A stretch of 64,000 nt of DNA, from assembly GCF_003171515.1 (NCBI RefSeq), contig NC_089396.1, positions 2,604,001 through 2,668,000 of the forward strand, in the 5' to 3' direction. The stretch's first letter is position 1. Each line of letters begins with the position of its first letter. The notes beneath the pieces were generated by a model, which was not told where the DNA came from, searched no databases, and worked only from the letters and a program-made list of their open reading frames with translations. Source of the DNA: Pyrenophora tritici-repentis. Lineage: Eukaryota > Ascomycota > Dothideomycetes > Pleosporales > Pleosporaceae. The position numbers were made by a program, and so were the translations under genes. Shown in pieces: positions 1-10,096 of this stretch.

Positions 1-1085
1 AGGCGTAGATCCCACTCCAATCTGGTCGCAGATCCGCGGTGCGGTGTCTAATCTGCGCAGGCTCGTACCATCTAAAGTACTGCCTAAACCAGCTCTCGAG
101 GATTTCATTGGGAGATCGGTACTGATGGACTGCGGTAGGGCTTCTCGCGTGTAGGTAAGCCGCCGCATCCATGATCTCAGGCCAGAGCTTCTCAGGGAAG
201 TTTGCGCTAAGGCGCATCTTGATCGACTTCGTGATCAGCTCTTGACCCGCCCGCTCCGCCGAGCCATTCGGCTCATGTGTATATGGCGGAGGACTGAGGA
301 TTGTAATCCCCTTCTCTTCGGCCCATTCCTCGTATCTTGATCGCCCTCTCCAAGGCAAAGTAGCAGTATCGTTATCCTGATGGATTTCTACGATCCGCAA
401 GTCGTACTTCCGTTGTACCCAAGCTTCAAAAGCCGTGATCACCCGCATGATCTCTGACAGAGTCTTCCCTTGGACATTATGATTAAAGATTTTGCCTGAA
501 AAATCTTCTTTGATGATCAGAGCAAACTGCTCATTTGATCGTCCCTTTGGAAAATCGAACAGATCCCACGAGACTCGATAGAATGGTCGGGGGGATCGCT
601 CTCTTGGTCTCCGAGAGATCACCTGTGTGGCATGGGTAGTGGCACAATGCTCACACTCCAGCCGTCGGGTGCCTTCGATCCTGACGTTCTGGGCAGCTTG
701 GGCGAGTGCTTGCAAAGCTTTCTGACCCAGGTGGCCTGATCTTTGATGCCACAAAAACTCATCATCTGATCGAAGTTTTGGCTGAGCCGATCGTCTCACA
801 CTGTTCACCAATGGTGGCACAGAAGGATAACGGAATGGCTTGTATTCGATAAAGACTAGGTTATGGGCGACGTGGAGCTTTCTGAGGATAATGCTGTGCT
901 CCATGTCCCCAGAACGGATAGTCCAATCATAACCAGTGTACCAGAATCCGACCTTCCTGAGCAAGGCTTCAGAAACAATGTTGACATGAAATCCTTCAAC
1001 AACCATAACGTTCTTAAGCAACAGGTCCTGTGGACCGTCTGGTCCATTAAAGAAATCTTTGAACAGTCGATCACCCACCCCGAGA
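1..1085 (-). pseudogene. Copia A integrase region, partial and frame-shifted from Gag
   Basis: In the second minus-strand frame the sequence reads without stops from the end of the protease into a GAG-pre-integrase motif (WHQRSGHLG, then CEHC) and a DDE integrase core. The first Asp is in VSWDLFDF, the second in EIHQDND and the Glu in NGSAERAGQEL. The conserved KLWPEIMDAAAYLHARSP block follows, and the reading continues to base 1. It would insert element cDNA into the genome. The coding potential is good, but the frame differs from Gag by one shift and the 3' part is missing from the window. Confidence 0.75.
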
Positions 1086-2463
1086 CTGGCAAGGATTGAG
1101 TACCAGCCTCGACTGTCAGGTAGTCCAAGCACTTCTTGTAAGTTCCTGGGACCAATAGGTTCCGATCATTGGCAAGGTGGAGCGCGCCACCGCCGTCGAA
1201 GATCGTGCTATAGGAAAATGGGTGACCACCATAGTTAAGGTTGAAGATAGCATTGCTCAGATCCCTCAAAGTGCGAGGATCAATGACACAAGCCACGATG
1301 GTGTTCGTAGTCTTGGACTTCTCAGACGTTTGCTGAGCGGGATTGATCTTCCATCCGGCTTGTTTCAGCTGTGTGAGCAGCGTTGAAAACTTAGAACTGT
1401 GAAGCCTTTGGTTGATCATCCTAGTATCCGTGTCAGACAAATGGATCGGAGTAGGTCCTGGATCAGATTTTCCAGTGATTGCCTGTTGAAGCCTGCGGCA
1501 TTTAATGGGCTCCCAATAATGGGATGGCTTGCCGGGTTTGCACGGACAATACTTCCGTGGTCCTCCGGTTGATCCTCCGGAGTTTCCTCCGCTCGGAGCG
1601 GATTCACCGCCGAACGTGGAGAACACTCCAGTTGATCTGCCCTTTCCGCCAGCTTCGTGCTCTTGCATGGTCAAGTTGAACACTCTAGCCACATCGTCAA
1701 GGCTCATGGTCGGCTGACCCATAGCTGACGCGGTCGTGATCGTTTGTCGCAAATTGCGTGCCCAGTCAGGAGCGATCTTTGCCGCCAACGCATCCAGAAA
1801 GTCGGTGACAGCGAGATCACCCCTAACTTCGTGAAGTTCGAACGCTTGAGCTTTTGCATAGAGAGCCTGCCAATCGTTGAACCACTTGTCTACATTAGAT
1901 CGACCAGTTTTGGCCTTCTCTAAGTGAGCCCTGTATTGGATGCGCAGGAGGTTCTTGGTGTTCGAATCCGATGGCGAGAGACGCTTCTTGAGCTCCCTAA
2001 CTACAGCCTGTGGAGTGGATGTTCCGCGCAGGAGTTGCATGGTGATCGGCAGGAGCAAGTCCTGGGAAACTGTACGATTGATCCACTCATTGATGTTTGC
2101 GATCTTCGAAGCCTTCCTAACCCACTGGTTACATAGGACTTTGTAGACGCGAACATCCTCCTCGTGATTTTTGACAGCGAGCTGGTAGGCTGCCTTCTTG
2201 TGATTGTACTCCTCAAGAGAAACCTGGTATTCGGGCGTCGGCTCTGAGGTAGGCGTGGTAGGCTTGACTGGCTCGGGTGGAATGGCCGGATAGACCGGCT
2301 CGAGGGATTCGATCGCTGGCATGAGAGTATCAACATCTGGGTCAATGTATTCCCAGACTCCGCGATCGCGCGAGTGTTTCTCAAGCAGCGGGAACCATAG
2401 GTGCCAGTCCTTGTGGGCATGTAGGATAACATTGGGTGCTGGGATTTTGGGGTCGTGATCCAT
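1080..2463 (-). CDS. Copia A Gag-protease region
   Basis: The product is a retrotransposon capsid-like protein continuing into protease. I chose the methionine at about 2463 (MDHDPK) rather than the one at 2502, because it opens the conserved Gag start with the tryptophan-rich HKDWHLWFPLLEKH stretch. The frame covers Gag, a cysteine-containing basic region (KYCPCKPGKPSHYW), and the protease active-site region FDGGGALHL, where DGG stands in place of the usual DSG. The frame is lost near 1080 in a run of G/C bases; the protein then continues in another frame into the integrase. The shift could be mutation, a sequencing error or, less likely, programmed. It acts only in the replication of the element. 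Confidence 0.75.
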
Positions 2464-2479
2464 GATGGTCCTCTTTGTC

Positions 2480-2798
2480 TTAGGATTGATCAATGGACTC
2501 AACGAGAACGGAAGTAATAAATGGAGAGAGATGAACGGAGCAATAATCTGATCGTGTAACCAACGTGAAAAAGGTGCGCAGGGAGAATCGATACTGCGAT
2601 CTTAAAACGCCGGGCTCATAACTATGATAGTTGGGATGACACCGATCAGATTCGTTCAAGAGTGGGATCATTGATTGCTCTAAGGATCAGAAAGATCAGA
2701 CGGCTGGTCCGGTATTTGTACATGATGGATCAGTCCCTTGGCACGGATCCGGAGTCTCAAAGACCCGATCCGATCACGTGATCATCCGACGTCCAACA
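2480..2798 (-). repeat. probable 5' LTR and leader of Copia A
   Basis: This AT-variable, non-coding stretch lies between the hAT relic and the gag start. It begins with TG on the minus strand at 2798. The inner LTR boundary is not certain because the 3' LTR is outside the window; the gag start near 2463 sets the limit. Confidence 0.45.
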
Positions 2799-4375
2799 TC
2801 AAGTCCATTTCCGCGACACTTTAGCAATTGCTCTATAGGCACTAGAAGCGCCGCGGCCCTCTAATCGCTTTATAGCTGCCTTTAGCGGTTTAAGAGCAGC
2901 TAGATACTTAGTAATAACACCCTAATTAGCAGCGGTGAGTCCATTTAACCTCATCTAGTTAGGAGCATCAGCTAGCTTATTGTCTTAGGCTTAAGCTATC
3001 GCGTTACTGTCCTAAAGGTGTGTAATATAATAAGCGGCGTAGAGGTTGATTGCAGCCTGTAGACTAATAGCACGCTTAAAAGTAGAATAAAAAGAATCCT
3101 ACTAGGTAACAATAGGCTGAACAACCTCTTAGAGCTTGCAATCGTCGTTAATAGCGTCTAGATGTAGATCGCGGTAAGCTTTAAGCTAACAGCGATTAAA
3201 AAGCTTAACTTACTACGGCGTTTTAATATAAGCGATAATCTAAAGGAGCACTCTAAGAAGTCCCTTATGCCGCCACTCCTCTATAAACTTATCCTCGTTA
3301 ATAAGCTTAGTAGATAGAGCGTTGCTGTACGCTTTGTTGTCTTTGCCCTAAAGGAGCATTTAGCTAACAAGATTAATTGTATAAGGACCACAGCGAAGGC
3401 GACACTTAACTGCGTTAAAGCTAACTTAATAAGCAAGCGACTGTATAGCTGTATTATTGTTTAACGCATTGTTAGTAATAAACTAGCTAATTTTAGTGCT
3501 AGCAACGCTAAACTCTAGTAGAGTTTTATATATAAAGTTAGCGAGGTTCTCACCGCTATAAGCCCCTATTAACTGCGGTAATGTAATAGGCAGATTAACT
3601 AGCTTGCCGTGAGTGTTAACAAAGTAAGCAACGATGCTAAAGTAGCCACGTGTCAGATATTCACTCTCATCTGGAATACTGATGAAATAGATAAATAATG
3701 GTGATGATATTGATCATTGATTGTGTCTTTGTTCTGTCTACGGTTGTGGGCACACCTAGGGGGTGCCAAGCCTTCCTGTGATCCGATTGGCTCTCACAGA
3801 TGCCGGGTCACGCTAGTCTAACCCAGCGTCTGTACGCTCTCATCTTCAACAGTGCTATTATCTAACACCACGCTTGCCGCCTTTTATCGTCTATCCGTCA
3901 AAGCTTATATAGATCTTGCTTAGCGATTGCGACAGAGCTTAGATAATCCGCGGCTTAAGGTAATTATATACTCGTAAAATATATCGCGCAACGCTCTATA
4001 GTAACTTCTAAAGCGCTTAAGCTACATTAGAATTAGTAGCCTCGAGCATGCTGCGGAAAGCTAGTATTTTAAATTTGCGGAGTAGGTAGTTATTTTCAAG
4101 AAGCTACGTTACAGCGGTAGCTCGAAAAGCATAGATATTAAAGCCTAATAGCTAGCTAACGAGCTTCTAGTTAATATTAAGATTGCTATTAAGTATAGCC
4201 TAGCGGAGGCGCGATACTAAGGCAGGCTTAGGAGCTTTACTAGTTGCCTAAATCCTATAGGTTTTTAGATAACGCTGCGCTGCGGAGACTACATCTGTAG
4301 CTAGGTATACTCCGCTCACGCTAGCTTTAACTTTCTTGCGACGATAGCAGTCATAGCAGATCTAATAGATCTACT
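2799..4375 (-). mobile_element. RIP-mutated hAT relic, C-terminal two thirds
   Basis: There is no open frame here. The sequence is full of TA dinucleotides and aligns by eye with the antisense strand of the intact hAT A2 transposase (about 44210-45680): for example, the block around 2845-2960 matches 44355-44480, and the block around 3870-3905 matches 45160-45200 (the FDGWT region). The changes are mostly CpA-to-TpA and their complements, typical of RIP. Copia A interrupts its left end, and a solo LTR sits at 3651-3867. The N-terminal third of the same copy lies in the opposite orientation at 4603-4767 and 7247-7371. Confidence 0.8.
3651..3867 (-). repeat. solo LTR, family LTR1, copy 1
   Basis: A 217-bp segment starts TGTCAGATA and ends with its near-inverse TATCTAACA. 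It is flanked by the perfect 5-bp duplication CCACG (3646-3650 and 3868-3872). Homologous hAT sequence reads continuously through this point without it, giving an empty-site control. A near-identical copy in the opposite orientation is at 7533-7749. It is the product of LTR-LTR recombination; no internal region remains. Confidence 0.9.
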
Positions 4376-4602
4376 TGTCAGATTGTGATGGGTTATCAAA
4401 GACGGGGATGATAGTATAATATTATGATGGGGATCGATTGTATTGTTCTGGTCTGATGTGGTCTTGTGTTGTGATCCAACGCCGTTCGATCAGTTGGGTC
4501 GCGGTGGATTGTGCGCGCTGACTAATTTAACTGATCCACAGAATCCACAGCTTCAAACACCCGGATTTTGTCCACCACCCAAAATATGCCCATATTCTGA
4601 CA
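4376..4602 (-). repeat. solo LTR, family LTR2, copy 1
   Basis: A 227-bp segment begins TGTCAGATTGTG and ends ATATTCTGACA. Its own flanks do not match (CTACT on the left, CCTGA on the right). They match the flanks of the second, inverted LTR2 copy at 7372-7820 instead: CTACT equals the reverse complement of AGTAG at 7367-7371, and CCTGA equals the reverse complement of TCAGG, one base from TTAGG at 7821-7825. This exchange marks an inversion between the two copies. Confidence 0.85.
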
Positions 4603-4767
4603 CCTGACCTACTAAATCGTCGCTAAATTTTAAGTCGCAGTTTCGAGACTCGCAGCTAGAATCTACGATCGTTGCGCCTACTATTAAAGGCAGCTAAGCT
4701 GCTACAGAAGCTTTAGCGGAGGACAACGATAGAGCTTTGTATACTCCGCTTAACGCTCGCCTCGTGG
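4603..4767 (+). mobile_element. hAT relic, N-terminal segment, inverted piece 1
   Basis: On the plus strand this stretch aligns with the N-terminal coding part of hAT family A (for example the taaattttaagtcgcag block against the region near 55290 of hAT A3), with dense RIP-type changes. It continues at 7247-7371 across the pogo insertion, whose target dinucleotide TA lies at 4768-4769. Its orientation is opposite to the rest of the relic at 2799-4375. Confidence 0.7.
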
Positions 4768-5489
4768 ATAGAGTCCCCACCCGGGCTGCGCACGTTTCCG
4801 GGCCGCGCACGCCGAACAACATCAACACCACAGCAAACATGAGGTTATTAAGCCACACTGAATGGCTGTATATACAAAATAACTCCGTACTTTACTAAAA
4901 ATGACCTTGCGAACACTTTGTACTATCTAAATTTGGCCGGAATTTTGATGTTCCGGCCACCACGTGACGTCCGGGCTGGTTGGGCTGGTGTAGCTTCTAT
5001 GGCTACACCTGAAGCTACACTACCATCTACTCGTTTCTGCCGCTTCTTCTGCTTAGGTAGAAGTCTTGAAGCTTTGCGCTTACCTTTTTGGGAAGGTTGG
5101 ATAGCTTTGTCGCTGTTTTCCTGCTGTTTCTGCTGCTCTCTTCGAGCTGCTTTGTCAGCGTTCTCCTTCTCCTTCACCATCTTGTCTCTCTCTCTCTTCT
5201 CTTGAGCCTCTTGTTTACTCTTTTCACTTAAGAGTTTCTTAGCCTCTCGGAGCTGTTTAGCATCAGCTTTTCGAGCTTGATCTGCTAGTATTTTGGCGTC
5301 TTTTCTGGCTCTTTCGTACCGAGCTTCTTGGAGCTTTCGAGGAGAGTAGAAGACAGCATCAGTAGGCCGCTTTTGGTCCCCTTTGAGTGGCAGGCGTCGG
5401 CCACGCTTTGTACGCTTATTTTTAGTGTCAAGTGATGCAAGTAGCCCCTTGTTCTCATACTATAGAAGCTTGTGTTGAGTACTAGCGCG

Positions 5490-5647
5490 CAGAGATGTCA
5501 ACAAGCAAGTCAAGCTGGCTTGATTCTTATCGATTGCAGATCACAGACCATTCTCTGGGACGTGCCACTGTGCACGAGCCTCTATATTGTCTGTGATCTG
5601 CAATCGATAAGAATCAAGCCAGCTTGACTTGCTTGTTGACATCTCTG
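5490..5647. mobile_element. 158-bp foldback hAT-type MITE
   Basis: Two perfect 59-bp inverted arms, starting CAGAGATGTCAACAAGCAAG, enclose a loop of about 40 bp. Both sides carry the perfect 8-bp duplication CTAGCGCG (5482-5489 and 5648-5655), the size used by hAT transposases. The terminal motif resembles the ends of hAT family A (CACAGATGTCAATGAGC), so a hAT relative probably mobilised it. It has no coding capacity. Confidence 0.92.
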
Positions 5648-6187
5648 CTAGCGCGGTGAATTGCTCCTACAAGCTTTGTAACCACTTGATCGTTGTTTCC
5701 CTTAATAGCACGCTCTACTAGACGTTCTGTACGCCACCAATCAGCGGGAGAGAGGTGAGATAGGCTTATATTGTCGGTCTGCAGTGGTGGTGTGGTGTAA
5801 TCAAACCTCTTAGTGACTACTGTCCGATCCATCGGCCATATACCAGTGGCTTCAAAAGCAGCAACGATATTGGCTTCGGTGAAGGAAGAGGCGTACGCTG
5901 GCTTAAACAAGCCATAGAAATCAGCTTTCACCACCGGGAGAAGCCCCTAGGAGCGTTGTTGTTGCTGAGAGAGTTGAGACGAATAGTAGTGTGAGAGTGG
6001 CCCAAACACACCCACATCAAGAGGCTGAAGAGTATGGGTAGAATAAGATGGAAACACCATCACTATGATCCGATTCTCGATCGCGTAGTCCAAAAACTGC
6101 TTAGTAAGATGGCTCCCATGGCCGTCACAGATGAGTAGCCGCCAAGACCGACGAGCTTTCTCCTTAGTGAATTGATCAAACCGCTTC

Positions 6188-6374
6188 TGTGGGCGTACAA
6201 CAGGAAGGAGAGAACTGGTTGATTATTCTACTGAGTAGAGATGTGTGCTTATATACATAAGATATACATGAGTACATGACGTAGATAGTAGAGTGGTGAA
6301 GGTTGTAGAAGATGCTAGAAGATCTGATAAGAGTATCGGGCTGACGCACGGACACCCAACTGTGTTGGCTGACA
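6188..6374 (-). repeat. solo LTR, family LTR4, inside pogo transposase
   Basis: A 187-bp segment starts TGTGGGCG and ends GGCTGACA. It is flanked by the perfect 5-bp duplication GCTTC (6183-6187 and 6375-6379). It interrupts the DDE domain of the pogo transposase between the first and second catalytic aspartates. No other copy was noticed in the window. Confidence 0.88.
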
Positions 6375-7246
6375 GCTTCAGCCATGCCAGACCAAGCTTC
6401 TCGTTGCTCCAGCCAGTGGGACTTGAGCTGACGTTGATCTGGGTGTCCTCTGGGGGTATGTCTTCAACCCAATTGTCGTATAGATCGTGCGCCTCACTGC
6501 CCATGATGATGGACGTTGGCAGCGTCGTCCCATCTGCACAGATTGTTGGGATGATCGTAATCCAGTCTCTGTTGCCGTCTTGGATAGCTGCTCTTGCCCC
6601 ATCTTGCACCCAAACTGGCTTACTAAACACTCTCTTTGACTTGTTCTGTACACCAATCAAGAAGCCCTTTTCATCCATATTGAAGGTAAGACGCCTCTCT
6701 ATCTTATGCTCCTCCATTTTCTGATGCAGTATATCAAAATATGAGTCGTATTTATCAATAGAATCAGCCTGGTGACGTACGCGGTCGAGGGTCGGCGCCC
6801 AGCGAGAGATGAGACGGTCCTGGTTTCGATGGAGGAAGCGCTCAACCCAGCTCATTGAGACTGGGTTACCACAGATTTCTGAGCCAAAGTTCTGGATCAT
6901 CTCTCTCGTAGGAGGTAGTCCTCGTATATGGAGCTCCTCTATATACTGTACAAGCTCTAGCTCTTGTTGTGGTAGCAGAGCTTGCTTCATCCCATCACTG
7001 GTGGTTTTGTCGCGTGAGACGCCGCGCCATCTTCGGGACAGCGCACTGCGACTACAACCAAACTGGTCGGCAACTTTCTGGTATACAAAGTGTTCTCCTG
7101 GCTTTAGCGACTCCAAATATTTAACCGCTTTATCAATAGCGGTCATATTGGTGGAGTTGCGACGTGTTGAAGTTTGTGGGTGGTCTGGTGTTCTGGCGTT
7201 CGGCGTGCGCGGCCCGAAAACGTGCGCAGCCCGGGTGGGGACTCTA

Positions 7247-7371
7247 CCTATCCTAGCCTGAACTAGGCTCGTATCCCGTAGTATAGGGAGCTAATAGACC
7301 CGCTGATGAGCCGCAAAAGCTAGGTATACAATCACGGCTATCGCGTTGCCTCCTGCCGCAATCTAAAGTAG
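7247..7371 (+). mobile_element. hAT relic, N-terminal segment, inverted piece 2
   Basis: The plus strand matches the hAT A sense strand around the zinc-finger region (the gctaggtatacaatcacggc block, compare gctgggtatacagccatggc in hAT A3 near 55500). It ends at AGTAG, the sequence that restarts, inverted, at 4375. Joined through the solo LTR, the two parts form one continuous relic. Confidence 0.75.
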
Positions 7372-7820
7372 TGTCAGAATATGGGCATATTTTGGGTGGT
7401 GGACAAAATCCGGGTGTTTGAAGCTGTGGATTCTGTGGATCAGTTAAATTAGTCAGCGCGCACAATCCACCGCGACCCAACTGATCGAACGGCGTTGGAT
7501 CACAACACAAGACCACATCAGACCAGAACAATTGTCAGATAATAGCACTGTTGAAGATGAGAGCGTACAGACGCTGGGTTAGACTAGCGCGACCCGGCAT
7601 CTGAGAGAGCCAATCGGATCACAGGAAGGCTTGGCACCCCCTAGGTGTGCCCACAACCGTAGACAGAACCAACACACAATCAATAATCAACATCATCACC
7701 ATTCATTACCTATTTCATCAGTGTTCCAGATGAGAGTGAATATCTGACAACAATACAATCGATCCCCATCATAATATTATACTATCATCCCCGTCTTTGA
7801 TAACCCATCACAATCTGACA
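7372..7820 (+). repeat. solo LTR, family LTR2, copy 2, with LTR1 nested inside
   Basis: It starts TGTCAGAATATGGGC and ends CACAATCTGACA. Removing the nested LTR1 and its 5-bp duplication leaves 227 bp, exactly the length of copy 1 at 4376-4602, and the sequence is near identical in reverse orientation. Flanks are AGTAG (left) and TTAGG (right). Confidence 0.88.
7533..7749 (+). repeat. solo LTR, family LTR1, copy 2
   Basis: 217 bp starting TGTCAGATAATAGCACTG and ending GAATATCTGACA, flanked by the perfect duplication ACAAT (7528-7532 and 7750-7754). It is inserted in an LTR2 copy; the uninterrupted homolog at 4376-4602 gives the empty site. Confidence 0.9.
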
Positions 7821-7825
7821 TTAGG

Positions 7826-8014
7826 TGTCAGATTGAGGCGAGGTTTTGCTCCATGATCGAGCCGATGGTGGTTGGGGAAGGACATGAGACCCCCAAACCA
7901 GGGCTAGCGCCGGGACTTAGCACTGCCAAGCCCGAGGCGAGGCCACCTCCCACAGACAGAGCCGTAGACAGACACAGAGAATACACACTTGATCCCATCC
8001 ATAAAAATCTGACA
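7826..8014 (+). repeat. probable 5' LTR of Copia B
   Basis: 189 bp starting TGTCAGATTGAGG and ending AAAATCTGACA. The flanks differ (TTAGG left, ATTAA right), as expected for the 5' LTR of an element with an internal region rather than for a solo LTR. Bases 8015-8153 are then the untranslated leader before gag. The missing 3' copy leaves the call unconfirmed. Confidence 0.6.
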
Positions 8015-8153
8015 ATTAAGAGTCTCACTGCCTGTACCGAGTACAGAAGAGTCAATCAAAGTTACTTTATACTACAAATACCGTCAATACGACGATCCCC
8101 ACGCTACAACACGTAAGCGCCGAACCGAAGAGTCATCAAAACTCATCGACAAG

Positions 8154-9353
8154 ATGTCTGTACTATCAAACAGAGATCCAACAGTGATCCTAACGGATTA
8201 TACCAATTGGGCTAAATGGTACCAACAACTACAAGCGGAATGCGCCGCATACCAAGTGTGGGAAAAGGTAGATCCAAAGCAACGTGGGATCCCTCTAATA
8301 GAACCACAACCACCACTAGCTCCACTTATCGGAAGCTATCAGCCATCAACTGCAGCGACGAATCTGCACGTTACCCAATATCGCCAAGCGATCGGCGACG
8401 ATAGCGCCGAAGCGCCAGCCTACGTACCGGTACGACCCTCGGACCTCGCGACGAACGCGAAGACGTCCTATAAAGAAGATATCGATTATTACCGAATACA
8501 ACTAGAAGAGTTTAAAATACTTAACCAGAGATATCAACAAGAGCGGACCGGACTTGGAAAGCTCACCGAGCACATAAGGAAGACTGTGTCACAACACCTC
8601 TTCTACAACTGCTGCAAGGCAGGTCTTTCCCATCGGCAGTGGATTGAAAACTTAGCCGCAAATGTTGGGATTGACACGAAGGAGGAACTCAAACGTGCGA
8701 GAGAACGTTACCTCGCGGCCCAAAAACCGATGAGGTTGTTAGCACAGTGGGAGACCTGGCTAACTGAGATGGACCATGCAATCACGGAAGGCAAGGCCCT
8801 TGGCATACCTGAATGCCAAGACGAAGAGTTTATCAAGGAGGATTTCGTCAAAGCAGTTCTCAAACCATCACCAGAATGGACTACCGCGTTCATGGCCGGT
8901 GGAAATAAAGACCCACGTGTCACTGTACGGATGATGATTAAACAGTTCCGAGAGTACGCCTCACTGTTGCATCCGATCAAACACAAGGTCCCGAAGGCCG
9001 CCTTTGTAGCAAGTGGACCTCAACTGAACGGCGAAGACGCAGATGACGCCGCCGAGAAGGCCCCAGGAAAGCGAGGTCGCGGCAAAAGCCGAAAGACTCC
9101 CGGACCGGGCAAGGATAGGAAACAATGCAAGGTATGCGACCAACAGCACGAACTAAAGGATTGTTGGTACGCGTTTCCGCACAACGCCCCTGTTTGGTGG
9201 AAGCCACGTGAAACACTGAAGACGATGGCTCAGCACCGAATTGATAGCGACACTGATCTCGAACAAGAGATAAGGGGAGCCAAGAGAGCTAAATTAGGGA
9301 CACCCCAGATTAAGAAGTCACAGAGCACTCCGGTAGAGGATACTGTCGAGTGA
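8154..9353 (+). CDS. Copia B Gag polyprotein
   Basis: A 399-residue capsid-like protein that would package element RNA. It opens MSVLSNRDPTVILTDYTNWA, with the tryptophan-rich start common in fungal Copia Gag. It is acidic and proline-rich around residues 75-125, helical in the middle, and ends with a lysine-rich tract and a zinc-knuckle-like CKVCDQQHELKDCW (C-x2-C-x3-H-x4-C). It terminates with TGA at 9351-9353. The downstream pol sequence is in the same frame with no other stop, so Gag and Pol are separated by a single stop codon. Confidence 0.85.
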   Translation: MSVLSNRDPTVILTDYTNWAKWYQQLQAECAAYQVWEKVDPKQRGIPLIEPQPPLAPLIGSYQPSTAATNLHVTQYRQAIGDDSAEAPAYVPVRPSDLATNAKTSYKEDIDYYRIQLEEFKILNQRYQQERTGLGKLTEHIRKTVSQHLFYNCCKAGLSHRQWIENLAANVGIDTKEELKRARERYLAAQKPMRLLAQWETWLTEMDHAITEGKALGIPECQDEEFIKEDFVKAVLKPSPEWTTAFMAGGNKDPRVTVRMMIKQFREYASLLHPIKHKVPKAAFVASGPQLNGEDADDAAEKAPGKRGRGKSRKTPGPGKDRKQCKVCDQQHELKDCWYAFPHNAPVWWKPRETLKTMAQHRIDSDTDLEQEIRGAKRAKLGTPQIKKSQSTPVEDTVE

Positions 9354-10096
9354 CCAGAAGGCCGGAACATAGGCCAGATCAACCTTATAATCTGTGCCTC
9401 ATCATTTATGGCAAAGGAATCTAAGTACCCACTTCAACGCTCTTACATAATGGACTCCGGAACCACTATACACGTCGGCAACGACCTCGGACGATTCACG
9501 AATATTCGACCGCCTATGACAGGAGACTTCCTCTGGGCAGGCAATACAAGGGTGTGGATTAAGGCATACGGTTCAGTTACTCTGAGAGTAGATAGCGCAG
9601 ACGGTCACCGTCTCCTCTACCTCGAGAACGTCGCCTACTGCCCTGACCTACACTGCAGTCTTGTCTCCTTCCGGATACTCCGCCGGCAAGGTCTTTGGTG
9701 GGACACCAAATCCGACCCAACAATCCTCCGACGGTCCGACGATAGCGAACTGGCAGTACTACACGAGAAGTACGGACAATGGATACTGGAACTCAATGAC
9801 GCTGAGGCGCGAGCAGCGTTTTCAACGCAGCAGCCAACGCGCAGGACAGCCGTACGAAAACGAGCTGAGGCTATAGTCTGGCACAAGAGACTTGGCCACC
9901 CTGGATCCGACGCCCTAGAACACCTAGTGAACCAATCTGAGGGGGTGAAGATCGTCGGGGTCCCCACAGTGAAATGCGATGCCTGTGGGATATCAAAGTC
10001 GAAGCGAATGATACGACGGACGCCCCGGACTATTTTAGAAGGTCCGGGAGAGCGAGTTGCGATCGACTTTCACGACTACGAAGCAGAAAGTACGAC

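Larger units (their letters stand above)
1..2798 (-). mobile_element. Copia-type LTR retrotransposon A, 5' part, cut by window edge
   Basis: Read on the minus strand, the element starts at 2798 with TGTTGGACG (LTR-like), followed by a leader, a Gag with an aspartic-protease motif, a GAG-pre-integrase zinc region and an integrase core that runs off the window at base 1. The order protease then integrase upstream of the missing reverse transcriptase is that of Ty1/Copia. Its 5' end abuts a RIP-mutated hAT relic, so it inserted into that relic. The 3' half and second LTR are outside the window, so the target duplication cannot be checked. Confidence 0.85.
4923..7146 (-). pseudogene. pogo-like transposase, split by two insertions
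   Basis: The protein starts at 7146 with a pipsqueak-type helix-turn-helix (GEHFVYQKVADQFGCSRSAL), then a CENP-B-like DNA-binding domain (LPPTREMIQNFG) and a DDE domain with the first Asp in FNMDEKGF. The frame enters a solo LTR after SNEKLGLAWL. Beyond the LTR it resumes with the second catalytic block (CDGHGSH), then meets the foldback MITE, then a lysine-rich C-terminus ending near 4923. Ignoring the two insertions, the length would be close to the intact relatives in this window. It cannot make a functional protein as it stands. Confidence 0.85.
4770..7244 (-). mobile_element. pogo/Fot1-like DNA transposon A, disrupted
   Basis: A 2475-bp element with inverted ends starting GAGTCCCCACCCGGGCTGCG, reading on into a GC-rich ACGTTTYCGGGCCGCGCACGCCGAAC block at both ends with one mismatch. 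It is flanked by the TA duplication typical of Tc1/mariner (4768-4769 and 7245-7246). It carries one transposase gene on the minus strand, cut by a foldback MITE (5490-5647) and a solo LTR (6188-6374). It sits in the N-terminal part of the hAT relic, inside the inverted segment. Confidence 0.92.

Noticed and set aside
4603..4613. A second CTACT at 4609-4613 as the target duplication of LTR2 copy 1
   Set aside because: It would need six extra bases outside the LTR end. The exchanged flanks of the two LTR2 copies explain both sites without extra bases.
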